DNA of 13,538 nt from an uncultured Oscillospiraceae bacterium (GTDB taxonomy: Bacteria; Bacillota; Clostridia; Oscillospirales; Acutalibacteraceae). The translations under genes were made by a program, and so were the position numbers. Positions 6,554 through 13,498 of the stretch are shown one piece after another (the stretch's first letter is position 1; every line of letters starts with the position of its first letter). The notes beneath the pieces were generated by a model that saw only the letters and a program-made list of their open reading frames with translations, was not told the DNA's origin and did no database searches. The stretch covers positions 1 through 13,538 of the forward strand of contig URDW01000045.1 of NCBI GenBank assembly GCA_900546735.1, read 5' to 3'.

Positions 6554-6609
6554 AATAAACACACTCTTACAGCCTGCGCCTTTTTGGTACAGACCGCAAA
6601 GGCACAGAC

Positions 6610-8352
6610 TTATTTTTCAAAAATGCCGGGCATCGTGTCGTCGCGCACGCACTTGTCGCCCTGGTCGCGGTTGATGGCGCACAAAATGCCCTTCATGGAC
6701 GCAAAGCTGATGTTATGCGACACACCGATGCCGAAAATATCCTTGCCCTGCGGATTTTTCAGGTGGATGTAAGAAATAGCCTTGGAGTCGGAACCGACCG
6801 AAATGGCATGCTCCGAATAGTCCACAAACGAGTAGCCGGTGATGCCCTGCTTGTTGATGGCGTTGAAGAACGCCTCGATCGGGCCGGAACCGGTCGCCTC
6901 GATCTTGACCGGCTCATTGCCGTGTTCGCGGTTCAAGAACAAGCCCTCAAAGTGCACGCTGGTCAGCGCCTCGTTCTCATTCTTCTCTTCATAGACCTTA
7001 TAGTTCAGCAAGCGGTACGGGCCGACCACGTTGCGGTACTCTTTCTGGAACAGGTCGAACAGCTCGTCGGAGAGCAGTTCCTTGCCCTTGGCGTCGCACG
7101 CAGCCTTGACGATGGCGCCGAATTCCGTCTGCATGGCCTTTGGCATTTTGATGCCGTAGTCCATATCCAAAATAAAAGCCGCGCCGCCCTTGCCGCTTTG
7201 CGAGTTGATGCGGATGACCGGCTCATACTCGCGCCCGACATCGGCCGGGTCGATCGGCAGGTACGGGATCTCCCAGTAATCCGAATCCGTCTCCTCCATA
7301 TATTTGCGGCCCTTGTTGATGGCGTCCTGGTGCGAGCCGGAAAACGCGGTGAACACAAGCTCGCCGGCATACGGCTGGCGGGGGCCGACCGACATGTGCG
7401 TGGTGCGCTCATAAACGTCTTTGATCTTATTGATGTCGCTGAAATCCAGCTCAGGGTCAACGCCCTGTGTCCACATATTGAGCGCCAGCGTTACAATGTC
7501 TACATTGCCGGTGCGCTCGCCGTTGCCGAACAGCGTGCCCTCAATACGCTCTGCGCCGGCCAAAAGGCCAAGTTCCGCCGCTGCAACAGCCGTGCCGCGG
7601 TCATTGTGCGGGTGCAAAGAGATGATGGCGGCGTCGCGGTTTTTCAGGTGACGGCAGAAATACTCGATCTGATCCGCGTAGCCGTTTGGCGTGGAGCCCT
7701 CCACCGTGGACGGCAGGTTCAGGATGATCGGGTTTTCTTTGGTGATGTGCATAGCGTCCATCACGCACTCACAGATTTTAACGGCATTGTCCATTTCGGT
7801 GCCGGAAAAGCTTTCGGGCGAATATTCAAAGCGGATGTTCATGTCGGGGTTCGACTGCTTCTCCTGCTCGGTCAGTTCATAGATCAGCTTGGCGCCGTTT
7901 ACGGCAATGTCGATAACGCCCTGCATATCGGTGCGGAAAACGACCTTGCGCTGCAGCGTGGAGGTGGAGTTGTAAAAATGCACGATCACGTTTTTGGCGC
8001 CGTGGATGGCCTCAAACGTTTTTTTGATCAAGTGCTCGCGCGCCTGCACCAGCACCTGGATCGTAACGTCGTCCGGAATATAGTTGCCCTCGATCAGCGT
8101 GCGCAAAATCTCGTACTCGGTCTCAGACGCGGACGGGAAGCCGACCTCGATCTCTTTGACGCCGATTTTTACAAGGGTGTTGAAAAGTTCCAGCTTTTCC
8201 TCCAGATTCATGGGGTCGACCAGCGCCTGGTTGCCGTCGCGCAGGTCGACCGAGCACCAGACGGGGGCTTTTTCAATCTGCTGATTCGGCCACTGGCGGT
8301 CCGGCAGATCGATGGGCTGAAACGGGACATACTTTTGATAACCTTTTTTCAT
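6610..8352 (-). CDS. leuA: 2-isopropylmalate synthase, long (LeuA type 2) form
   Basis: Condenses acetyl-CoA with 2-oxoisovalerate, the first committed step of leucine synthesis. The 580 residues match the long form found in actinobacteria, yeast and some Clostridia. The N-terminal KYVPFQPIDLPDRQWPNQQI is typical. The DRE-TIM barrel shows VDLRDGNQ (35-42) and metal-binding HPHNDRG (247-253), followed by GTLFGNGERTGNVD (272-285). The C-terminal ~130 residues (VHFEGLFLN... to GIGVSHNISFASMKGIL) form the allosteric LeuA_dimer domain that senses leucine. AAAGAGG stands eight bases before the ATG at 8352. A longer in-frame start at 8376 would begin directly after the terminator T tract without a ribosome site and is unlikely. 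Expression is controlled by the T-box leader. It heads the leuA-methyltransferase-leuB unit. Confidence 0.97.
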   Translation of the reverse strand: MKKGYQKYVPFQPIDLPDRQWPNQQIEKAPVWCSVDLRDGNQALVDPMNLEEKLELFNTLVKIGVKEIEVGFPSASETEYEILRTLIEGNYIPDDVTIQVLVQAREHLIKKTFEAIHGAKNVIVHFYNSTSTLQRKVVFRTDMQGVIDIAVNGAKLIYELTEQEKQSNPDMNIRFEYSPESFSGTEMDNAVKICECVMDAMHITKENPIILNLPSTVEGSTPNGYADQIEYFCRHLKNRDAAIISLHPHNDRGTAVAAAELGLLAGAERIEGTLFGNGERTGNVDIVTLALNMWTQGVDPELDFSDINKIKDVYERTTHMSVGPRQPYAGELVFTAFSGSHQDAINKGRKYMEETDSDYWEIPYLPIDPADVGREYEPVIRINSQSGKGGAAFILDMDYGIKMPKAMQTEFGAIVKAACDAKGKELLSDELFDLFQKEYRNVVGPYRLLNYKVYEEKNENEALTSVHFEGLFLNREHGNEPVKIEATGSGPIEAFFNAINKQGITGYSFVDYSEHAISVGSDSKAISYIHLKNPQGKDIFGIGVSHNISFASMKGILCAINRDQGDKCVRDDTMPGIFEK

Positions 8353-8376
8353 AAATAAAACCTCTTTCCGGGGCAT

Positions 8377-8407
8377 AAAAAAACACCCCTATTTTTGTAT
8401 AGGGGTG
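8377..8407 (-). terminator. Rho-independent terminator of the leuA T-box
   Basis: CACCCCTAT (8407-8399), loop ACAAAA, and ATAGGGGTG (8392-8384) form a perfect 9-bp stem followed by seven T (8383-8377). It is the OFF structure of the T-box. The T tract ends just before an unused in-frame ATG at 8376. Confidence 0.93.
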
Positions 8408-8656
8408 CAGAAATTCTACACGGTACCACCCTACTTCAGCAGAGCAAAAGCCCCGCCCTTCAGCGTCCAGCAACGCCTTCACCAATAACGCGGTGAACCG
8501 CTGCAGCCTATTGATTGCTATTCAGCTGCAGAACTCCGCAGAGAGCTATACACCAGAACGCCGCTGTTGCCTCGCACCGGCCGGCAACTCTCTGAAAACG
8601 GCAGAAACGGTCTTTTTCTGCTTCACAGTCTTTGAATGGGCAATATTCAATTTGCA
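8377..8656 (-). ncRNA. T-box riboswitch leader of leuA (predicted leucine-specific)
   Basis: The minus strand holds the T-box core AGGGTGGTACCGTG at 8432-8419, followed by a terminator. Upstream is a Stem I. Its base is GCAGAA (8621-8616) pairing with TTCTGC (8533-8528), with the conserved AGAGAG (8593-8588) before a distal hairpin TTGCC/GGCAA (8587-8583 and 8571-8567) whose loop contains GGTGCGA. A CTC triplet at 8545-8543 on the 3' side of Stem I is the likely specifier, a leucine codon fitting the gene. Uncharged leucyl-tRNA would pair with it and with the T-box bulge, stabilising the antiterminator so leuA is read. The specifier position is inferred, because AGAGAG could also pair with CTCTCT here. 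Confidence 0.93.
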
Positions 8657-8662
8657 ATTTTT

Positions 8663-8691
8663 ATTATAACCACCGCTCAAAAAAATGTCAA
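8663..8691 (-). promoter_or_regulatory. Consensus sigma-A promoter of the leu operon
   Basis: TTGACA (8691-8686) and TATAAT (8668-8663) on the minus strand match consensus exactly and are 17 bases apart. Transcription would start near 8656, giving a ~300-base leader with the T-box. Such a strong promoter implies that control is by the riboswitch. Confidence 0.9.
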
Positions 8692-8813
8692 GCGAAACTT
8701 TTACACAAATTTTTCCGCCCGGGCGCCGCAGAAAAACAGACAAACAAAGCGCATAAACAAAAACCACCGGCAAACAATAACAAGGCAAATATTTGTTTAA
8801 AGGAGAATGGAGA

Positions 8814-9350
8814 ATGAAAGCCACTGGCATTGTGCGGCGCATCGACGACCTGGGAAGGATCGTAATCCCAAAGGAGATCCGCCGTTCTTTCCGCATCAAA
8901 GAAGGCGACCCGCTTGAAATTTACACCGAAGCGGACGGTGAAGTCATATTCAAAAAATATTCGCCGATCGGTGAGCTGTCCACCTTTGCGGGGCAGTACG
9001 CCGAGGTACTCAACAAAAACGGCGGCTGTCCGGTCGCCATTACCGACAACGAGCACGTTGTGGCCGCGTCCGGCATCAGCAAGCGCGAGGTGATGGACCG
9101 GCGCGTGTCCAAAGAGGTAGAGGACATTATGGACCGGCGCGCCGTGATGATCGCCACAAAGGACGTAACGCCGATCCCGGCGATCGAAGGCTACGACCGG
9201 CGCGCAAGCGTTGTGTACCCCATCGTATACGGCGGCGATGTTTCGGGCAGCGTGATCCTGATCGAAGCAGAAGCCGGCGCCCTGCCGAATGAAACACAGG
9301 TTAAGCTTGTGCAGGTGGCGGCCGCGTTTTTGGGAAAACAAATGGAGTAA
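8814..9350 (+). CDS. spoVT: Stage V sporulation regulator SpoVT (AbrB family)
   Basis: A DNA-binding transition and forespore regulator; in Bacillus it modulates sigma-G dependent genes. The 178 residues equal the Bacillus SpoVT length. The N-terminal 53 residues are a swapped-hairpin AbrB domain, with MKATGIVRRIDDLGRIVIPK and EIRRSFRIKEGDPLEI as in the family. The remainder is a GAF-like domain (NKNGGCPVAITDNEHVVAASG to the C-terminus) thought to bind a small ligand. I chose ATG at 8814, with AGGAG at 8801-8805 eight bases upstream; an ATG at 8793 adds seven non-family residues. It is divergent from the leu operon and followed by a terminator, so it is likely a single-gene unit. GCATA at 8751-8755 resembles a sigma-G -35 but the matching -10 is poor. 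Its presence suggests a spore-former. Confidence 0.95.
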   Translation: MKATGIVRRIDDLGRIVIPKEIRRSFRIKEGDPLEIYTEADGEVIFKKYSPIGELSTFAGQYAEVLNKNGGCPVAITDNEHVVAASGISKREVMDRRVSKEVEDIMDRRAVMIATKDVTPIPAIEGYDRRASVVYPIVYGGDVSGSVILIEAEAGALPNETQVKLVQVAAAFLGKQME

Positions 9351-9355
9351 AAAGC

Positions 9356-9394
9356 GTGCAGACTGCGGACGAGCGCCGGGTCTGCACATTTTTT
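9356..9394 (+). terminator. Rho-independent terminator of spoVT
   Basis: GTGCAGAC (9356-9363) pairs with GTCTGCAC (9380-9387) around a 16-base GC-rich loop, followed by six T (9389-9394). It begins six bases after the spoVT stop codon. Confidence 0.85.
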
Positions 9395-9428
9395 ACGCAA
9401 CGCAGCGCCGTTTCCGGCGAATTTTCAC

Positions 9429-9469
9429 TTGTGCAATATGCACAAAATATGGAACTGTGTTTTGTACAA
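9429..9469. promoter_or_regulatory. Two palindromes upstream of the YczE-like gene, possible operators
   Basis: TTGTGCA-ATA-TGCACAA (9429-9445) is a perfect 7-bp inverted repeat with a three-base centre. TTGTACAA (9462-9469) is a perfect 8-base palindrome sharing the TTGT/ACAA ends. Both lie 33-75 bases upstream of the candidate -35 for the next gene. They look like binding sites for a dimeric regulator, but no regulator is identified. Confidence 0.4.
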
Positions 9470-9501
9470 TTCATACTAAAAGCAGAAATGTAAAAAAACA
9501 C

Positions 9502-9530
9502 TTGATTTTCAGCAAAAAGCGGACTAAGAT
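9502..9530 (+). promoter_or_regulatory. Candidate sigma-A promoter for the YczE-like gene
   Basis: TTGATT (9502-9507) and TAAGAT (9525-9530) are 17 bases apart, each matching consensus in four of six positions. The implied start near 9537 gives a short leader before the AGAGGT ribosome site and the ATG at 9564. Confidence 0.5.
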
Positions 9531-9563
9531 AGGGAGCACAGACAGGAAAAAGAGGTCCGGCAC

Positions 9564-10400
9564 ATGAAAAGATTCAGCGGTGAAGCAATCGGCTATATCA
9601 AAGACATGTTCGTACAGCACAACATGGTCAAGCGCTCGGTCATATCTGCGCTGAGCATATTGATTATGGGCTTCGGTATTTCGCTGTTTTCCGTGTCCGG
9701 CTTCGGTGTGGACCCCTACACCTCCATGAACATGAACATCGCCTACGCGACCGGCATCCGCTTCGGCACCGTACAGCTGATCATGAACATCTGCGTGCTG
9801 CTGTTCGTAGTGATCGTTGCGCACAGAGGGCTCGTTGGTGTGGGCACCGTGTTCAACATGGTGGGCTGCGGCTATGTGTGCGAGTTTTTTGAAGGTGTGT
9901 TCACCCCCATTCTGGCACCGTATTACGACTTGCTGGCCGTGCGCATTGTGGTGCTCTGCTGCGGCATTGTGGTGCTTTGCTTCGCCTGTTCGCTCTTTTT
10001 TGTTGCGAACGTCGGCGTAGGCCCCTACGACGCACTGAGCTTTATGCTGTCGGGCAAATCGCACATGCAGCACAAATGGGCGCGCGTGCTGACCGACATC
10101 ACCGTTGTGACCATTGGCCTGGTCGTTTCCGGCGGCCTGCAGGCGGCGCTGCACGGCAACTTCGGCGCCGTGCAAAACATCGGTCTCGGCACCATCATCA
10201 CTGCATTCTGCATGGGGCCGCTGATCAACTTCTTTTCCAAACACGTTTCTTCCAAGATCCTCGATGTGGATTACGAGAAGATCAGCAAGGACGTTGCCTT
10301 CTTTATGATCCGCGGCGCAATGCTCAAAAACAGCGCGCCGGCCTATGTGGAGCACCAAAGAGAAGTACTGGCCGAGAATGTGGCCGAAAAGAAAATTTAA
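9564..10400 (+). CDS. YczE/YyaS/YitT-family integral membrane protein
   Basis: A 278-residue membrane protein of unknown transport substrate. Hydrophobic segments are at about 25-44, 68-86, 91-105, 124-148, 175-192 and 206-224, so five or six helices. A family-type internal repeat is visible: GFGVDPYTSMN (46-56) and NVGVGPYDALS (149-159), each after a transmembrane helix, as in the Bacillus YczE and YyaS proteins. A cytoplasmic tail of ~50 mostly charged residues ends the protein. AGAGGT, nine bases before the ATG, supports the start. It has its own candidate promoter and a hairpin after the stop, so it is probably monocistronic. Function in the family is not well established; a permease-like role is the usual guess. 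Confidence 0.8.
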   Translation: MKRFSGEAIGYIKDMFVQHNMVKRSVISALSILIMGFGISLFSVSGFGVDPYTSMNMNIAYATGIRFGTVQLIMNICVLLFVVIVAHRGLVGVGTVFNMVGCGYVCEFFEGVFTPILAPYYDLLAVRIVVLCCGIVVLCFACSLFFVANVGVGPYDALSFMLSGKSHMQHKWARVLTDITVVTIGLVVSGGLQAALHGNFGAVQNIGLGTIITAFCMGPLINFFSKHVSSKILDVDYEKISKDVAFFMIRGAMLKNSAPAYVEHQREVLAENVAEKKI

Positions 10401-10468
10401 CTTGCTATAAGCAAGACCGTCTTTCCTTCTCAGCGGTTTTGTTTATAATATATCACTTTTCATCCCCC

Positions 10469-10511
10469 CTAAAAGAAAAAAGCGCGTGTTACACGCGCTT
10501 TTTTCTTTTAG
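10469..10511. terminator. Perfect 20-bp hairpin terminator downstream of the YczE-like gene
   Basis: Arms at 10469-10488 and 10492-10511 are perfectly complementary over 20 bases with a three-base TTA loop. The inner stem is GCGCGTG/CACGCGC and the outer part is A-rich/T-rich, so the T tract is built into the arm in either direction. It lies 69 bases past the stop of the membrane-protein gene. Confidence 0.9.
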
Positions 10512-10581
10512 ATAAACCGGCTGCCGGCACGCTCTTCATGCCATTTCTTATACAGAGCCAATGCTACATATGTATTAGACA

Positions 10582-10617
10582 AAACAAAATGCCGGCCTGG
10601 TGGCCGGCATTTTGTTT
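10582..10617 (-). terminator. 16-bp hairpin terminator of the murA-walJ-rlmH side
   Basis: Arms at 10582-10597 and 10602-10617 pair perfectly around a TGGT loop, with GCCGGCC at the core and ATTTTGTTT at the outer end. On the minus strand it follows rlmH, and the rlmH stop codon (10618-10616) sits at its base. Like the neighbouring hairpin it could act in both directions. Confidence 0.88.
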
Positions 10618-11095
10618 ATTTATGGTATTTGCCGCCGTTTAAAATTTGAAATGCACGGTACACCTGCTCGAGCAGCACCATGCGGGCAAGCTGGTGCGGC
10701 AGCGTTATTTTACCAAAACTGAAAAGCACGTCGCCGCGCGCCTTTACCGCCGGGCTGAGGCCAAAGGAGCCGCCGATGACGAACACGAGCCGGCCGCCGC
10801 CTTGGGCAGCCTTTTCAAGCGTGTGTGCAAACGCGACACTGTCCATCTGCTTTCCCTCTATGCACAGCGGCACAACAAAATCACGCGGGGCGATTTTGGC
10901 CAAAATGCGTTCCCCCTCGCGCAGAAGCACGCGTTCGACTTCTGCCGGCGACGGGTCGTCCGGGCAGCGTTCCTCTTTGATCTCGGTCACGCCCACCCTG
11001 CCATAGGCCGAGAGGCGCTTTAAATACTCGCCGCAGCCGTCCGTCAAAAAACGTTCCTTTAGCTTGCCGACGGCAATGACCTCCACCCGCATCAT
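10616..11095 (-). CDS. rlmH: 23S rRNA (pseudouridine1915-N3)-methyltransferase RlmH
   Basis: Methylates N3 of pseudouridine 1915 in helix 69 of 23S rRNA, acting on assembled 70S ribosomes. The 159 residues are the normal length. Family marks are MRVEVIAVGKLKE at the N-terminus, VFVIGGSFGLS forming part of the SPOUT trefoil-knot SAM site, KITLPHQLARMVLLEQVYRA, and the invariant C-terminal GGKYHK. The start ATG overlaps the walJ stop as ATGA (11095-11092), with a second ATG directly after it, so translation is probably coupled to walJ. The walJ-rlmH neighbourhood is seen in Bacillus relatives, where these genes cluster near walRK. The stop is inside the terminator stem. Confidence 0.96.
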   Translation of the reverse strand: MMRVEVIAVGKLKERFLTDGCGEYLKRLSAYGRVGVTEIKEERCPDDPSPAEVERVLLREGERILAKIAPRDFVVPLCIEGKQMDSVAFAHTLEKAAQGGGRLVFVIGGSFGLSPAVKARGDVLFSFGKITLPHQLARMVLLEQVYRAFQILNGGKYHK

Positions 11096-11880
11096 AAAAC
11101 GATCGGCCTTTCGGTGTTTTCCGGCGCCGACACATAAAGCCGGTAATCCGAACCGCTGTGCGCGCCGATCTTTTCAAAGCTGGCAAACGCCGCGCTGCGC
11201 GCAAGCTCCGGCATGTTGTTTTCACGGCTGAGGTGTGCCAGCACCACGCGCGTGGTGCCGCTGCCCACCAGTTCGGCCGCAAAAGCGGCACTGTCGCCGT
11301 TGCTTAAATGCCCGCGATCAGACAAAATGCGCTGTTTTAAATAATATGGGTACGGGCCGCTTTTGAGCATATCGACCTCGTGGTTAGACTCTAAAAAAAC
11401 AAGGTCGCTGCCGGCAATGGCCGCCCTTGCCTCGTCAGGCACATAGCCCGTGTCGGTACAGACCGCAACACCGGTGCCGTTTTGCAAGTCGATCCTGTAA
11501 CCAAAACAGTCTGCGCTGTCGTGGCTCAAGCGAAACGGCGTAAAATGAAAACAGCCGTCGTCAAACGGCAGATCGGACGGCCGGGCGTCAAACTGCACGC
11601 TGAGCTGGCCGTGCGCCTCCAGATACTGCAGGCACTTGGACGGCGCGTACACATTGGTGCCGTAGCGCGAGCAAAACACCCGCAGGCCGCGCACATGGTC
11701 CACATGCTCATGCGTAACGACCACCGCACGGATAGAGGCCGGGTCCACGCCGATTTGGCGAAGCGCCCCCTCGCACCGCTTGGCAGACACGCCGATGTCC
11801 ACCAGAATGGAATGCCCTGCATTTTCTATGTAAATCGCGTTGCCGCTGCTGCCGGAAAACAGCTGACAGACCTTTGCCAT
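11092..11880 (-). CDS. walJ: WalJ/YycJ-like metallo-beta-lactamase-fold hydrolase
   Basis: A 262-residue MBL-fold phosphodiesterase-type protein. The metal site is complete: THEHVDH (His57, His59, Asp61, His62), His120 in RLSHDSADCFGY, Asp143 in CTDTGY, and His216 in LAHLSRENN. The N-terminal FSGSSGNAIYIE and ESNHEVDML are typical of YycJ/WalJ. In Bacillus the protein has been linked to coordinating cell division or wall metabolism with replication and to DNA mismatch repair, with 5'-exonuclease activity reported in relatives; the precise role here is uncertain. GGAGG at 11890-11886 is five bases before the ATG. It lies 35 bases after murA with a terminator between them, and overlaps rlmH by four bases. 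No separate promoter is obvious in the short gap, so read-through or a promoter inside murA is implied. Confidence 0.92.
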   Translation of the reverse strand: MAKVCQLFSGSSGNAIYIENAGHSILVDIGVSAKRCEGALRQIGVDPASIRAVVVTHEHVDHVRGLRVFCSRYGTNVYAPSKCLQYLEAHGQLSVQFDARPSDLPFDDGCFHFTPFRLSHDSADCFGYRIDLQNGTGVAVCTDTGYVPDEARAAIAGSDLVFLESNHEVDMLKSGPYPYYLKQRILSDRGHLSNGDSAAFAAELVGSGTTRVVLAHLSRENNMPELARSAAFASFEKIGAHSGSDYRLYVSAPENTERPIVL

Positions 11881-11892
11881 AAAAACCTCCGT

Positions 11893-11917
11893 AAAAAGAG
11901 GGCGTAAACACGCCCTC
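11893..11917 (-). terminator. Terminator between murA and walJ
   Basis: GAGGGCGT (minus strand, 11917-11910), loop GTTT, and ACGCCCTC (11905-11898) form an 8-bp perfect stem followed by five T (11897-11893). The murA stop codon overlaps the stem base. It is short and adjoins the walJ ribosome site, so it may only partly stop transcription. Confidence 0.75.
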
Positions 11918-13214
11918 AGCCAACAATATCCATTACTTTTGCATCGTCCACTTTTACGCGGCGGATGGACGCGCCGAGCGCCGTGAGCTTTTCTACAATG
12001 TCCTCATACCCGCGGTCGATGTACTGAATGTCCTCCACCTGCGTTTCCCCGCGCGCCACAAGCCCGGCAATGACCATGGCCGCGCCCGCACGCAGGTCGG
12101 TGGCGCGCACGCTGACGCCGCTGAGTTCCTTTACGCCGGTGATGACGGCCGTTTTGCCGTCTACCTGAATGTCGGCGCCCATGCGTACCAACTGACCCAC
12201 ATATTGAAAACGGTTGTCCCACACGCTTTCACTGAGGATACTGGTGCCCTGTGCAATGGACAGCAGCACCGCCATCTGCGGCTGCATATCGGTGGGAAAA
12301 CCGGGGTGCGGCATCGTTTTCACGTTGCACTTTTGCAGATCGCAGTGCTTGCGGTTGCGCGCAACACGGATCGCGTCGTCATACTCCACGATTTTGGCAC
12401 CGGCCTCTTCCAGCTTGGCGCTGATGGATTCCAGATGCTTCGGGATCACGTTTTTCACCAGCACATTGCCGCCGCAGGCCGCTGCAGCGACCATGTAAGT
12501 ACCGGCCTCGATCTGGTCGGGAATAATGGAATAGGCGCAGCCGTGCAGCTTCTGCACGCCTTTGATTTTAATGGTATCGGTGCCGGCGCCGCGGATGTCG
12601 GCGCCCATGGAATTGAGAAACAGCGCAAGGTCGACGATGTGCGGCTCTTTCGCTGCATTTTCAATGACCGTAAGACCCTGGGCAAGCACTGAGGCCAGCA
12701 TAACGTTCATGGTGGCGCCGACCGAAACAATGTCCATATAAACCGACGAGCCGGTCAGCTTTTTAGCGTGGGCGCAGACCATGCCGTTGATGACTTCCAC
12801 CTCGGCGCCGAGTGCCTTGAAGCCCTTGATGTGCAGGTCGATCGGGCGCACGCCGAAGTCACAGCCGCCGGGCATGGCGACCTCTGCCTTCTTAAAACGG
12901 CCGAGCATGGCGCCGATAAAATAATAGCTGGCGCGGCATTTGGAAGCCAGCTCATACGGCACGATGCTGTCGGGGTTCAGTTTGGTAGGGTCGATCTCGA
13001 TCGTATGTTTATTGACAAATTTTACACCGGCGCCCATTTCGCTGATGATTTTGATCATCAGATTCACATCGCTGATGTTGGGCAGATTTTCGATTCGGAC
13101 AGGTTCAGATGCCAAAATGGCCGCAGGAAGAATGGCGACGGCTGCATTTTTGGCGCCGGATATGTCGATCTCACCAAAAAGCTCATTGCCGCCGTGGATC
13201 AAAAATTTTTCCAA
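11916..13214 (-). CDS. murA: UDP-N-acetylglucosamine 1-carboxyvinyltransferase MurA
   Basis: Transfers enolpyruvate from PEP to UDP-GlcNAc, the first committed step of peptidoglycan synthesis, in the cytoplasm. The 432 residues are full length. Lys22-Asn23 in ISGAKNAA and the catalytic loop MPGGCDFGVRPIDLH with Cys118 (equivalent of Cys115 in E. coli, the residue alkylated by fosfomycin) are present, as is GFPTDMQPQ near the centre of the C-terminal lobe. Retention of Cys predicts a fosfomycin-sensitive enzyme. The start is TTG at 13214: AGAGGTGG lies six bases upstream on the minus strand, and the nearest upstream ATG is in another frame. The TTG start may hold down translation. Firmicutes often have two murA paralogues; which one this is cannot be told here. 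Confidence 0.97.
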   Translation of the reverse strand: MEKFLIHGGNELFGEIDISGAKNAAVAILPAAILASEPVRIENLPNISDVNLMIKIISEMGAGVKFVNKHTIEIDPTKLNPDSIVPYELASKCRASYYFIGAMLGRFKKAEVAMPGGCDFGVRPIDLHIKGFKALGAEVEVINGMVCAHAKKLTGSSVYMDIVSVGATMNVMLASVLAQGLTVIENAAKEPHIVDLALFLNSMGADIRGAGTDTIKIKGVQKLHGCAYSIIPDQIEAGTYMVAAAACGGNVLVKNVIPKHLESISAKLEEAGAKIVEYDDAIRVARNRKHCDLQKCNVKTMPHPGFPTDMQPQMAVLLSIAQGTSILSESVWDNRFQYVGQLVRMGADIQVDGKTAVITGVKELSGVSVRATDLRAGAAMVIAGLVARGETQVEDIQYIDRGYEDIVEKLTALGASIRRVKVDDAKVMDIVG

Positions 13215-13296
13215 GGTTTGCCACCTCTTGATTTCATGGATTCAAAAACTCTATGCTTATCGTTTGCGTATGAACGCGTAATATTCTGCAAATAAC

Positions 13297-13324
13297 CTTA
13301 TATATAATAACAAATTTGTAACAA
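13297..13324 (-). promoter_or_regulatory. Candidate murA promoter
   Basis: On the minus strand TTGTTA (13324-13319) and TATAAG (13302-13297) are 16 bases apart, within a very AT-rich stretch. The -10 matches consensus in five of six positions. The implied leader is about 75 bases. Confidence 0.5.
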
Positions 13325-13379
13325 AAAGGGAAGCATTTTTTACAAATATTAATAATATTATGAAAAAAAGCCCAACAGA

Positions 13380-13409
13380 TTGATAAATTTCCCCCAAATA
13401 TGCTAAAAT
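13380..13409 (+). promoter_or_regulatory. Candidate sigma-A promoter of the divergent right-end gene
   Basis: TTGATA (13380-13385) and TAAAAT (13404-13409) are 18 bases apart, each five of six matches to consensus. Transcription would start near 13416, about 33 bases before the ATG at 13449. It is back to back with the murA promoter. Confidence 0.6.
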
Positions 13410-13448
13410 TTACGCAAATAATACAAAAAAGAACGGCAGGTGCGCAAA

Positions 13449-13498
13449 ATGGTGCTGATCCCCGAACCCAGATCGATCAAAACCGACCGAATGCGAAC
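13449..13498 (+). CDS. 5' end of an unidentified gene, cut by contig end
   Basis: ATG at 13449 opens a frame reading MVLIPEPRSIKTDRMR before genomic sequence stops at the adapter. GGCAGGTG (13436-13443) is a suitable ribosome site six bases upstream, and a good promoter stands at 13380-13409. Sixteen codons are too few to name it. It is divergent from murA. Confidence 0.5.

Noticed and set aside
6715..8358. 547-codon open frame on the plus strand opposite leuA
   Set aside because: It lies exactly antisense to a full-length leuA with all family motifs; the frame is open because of the GC-rich codon use of leuA, and its product is low-complexity with no recognisable domain.
9471..10358. 295-codon minus-strand frame opposite the YczE-like gene
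   Set aside because: His/Ala-rich product without family features; the plus-strand frame has membrane helices and a family repeat.
47..13498. CRISPR array, tRNA or rRNA genes
   Set aside because: No regularly spaced direct repeats and no tRNA- or rRNA-like sequence were seen on reading; the only RNA element recognised is the T-box leader.
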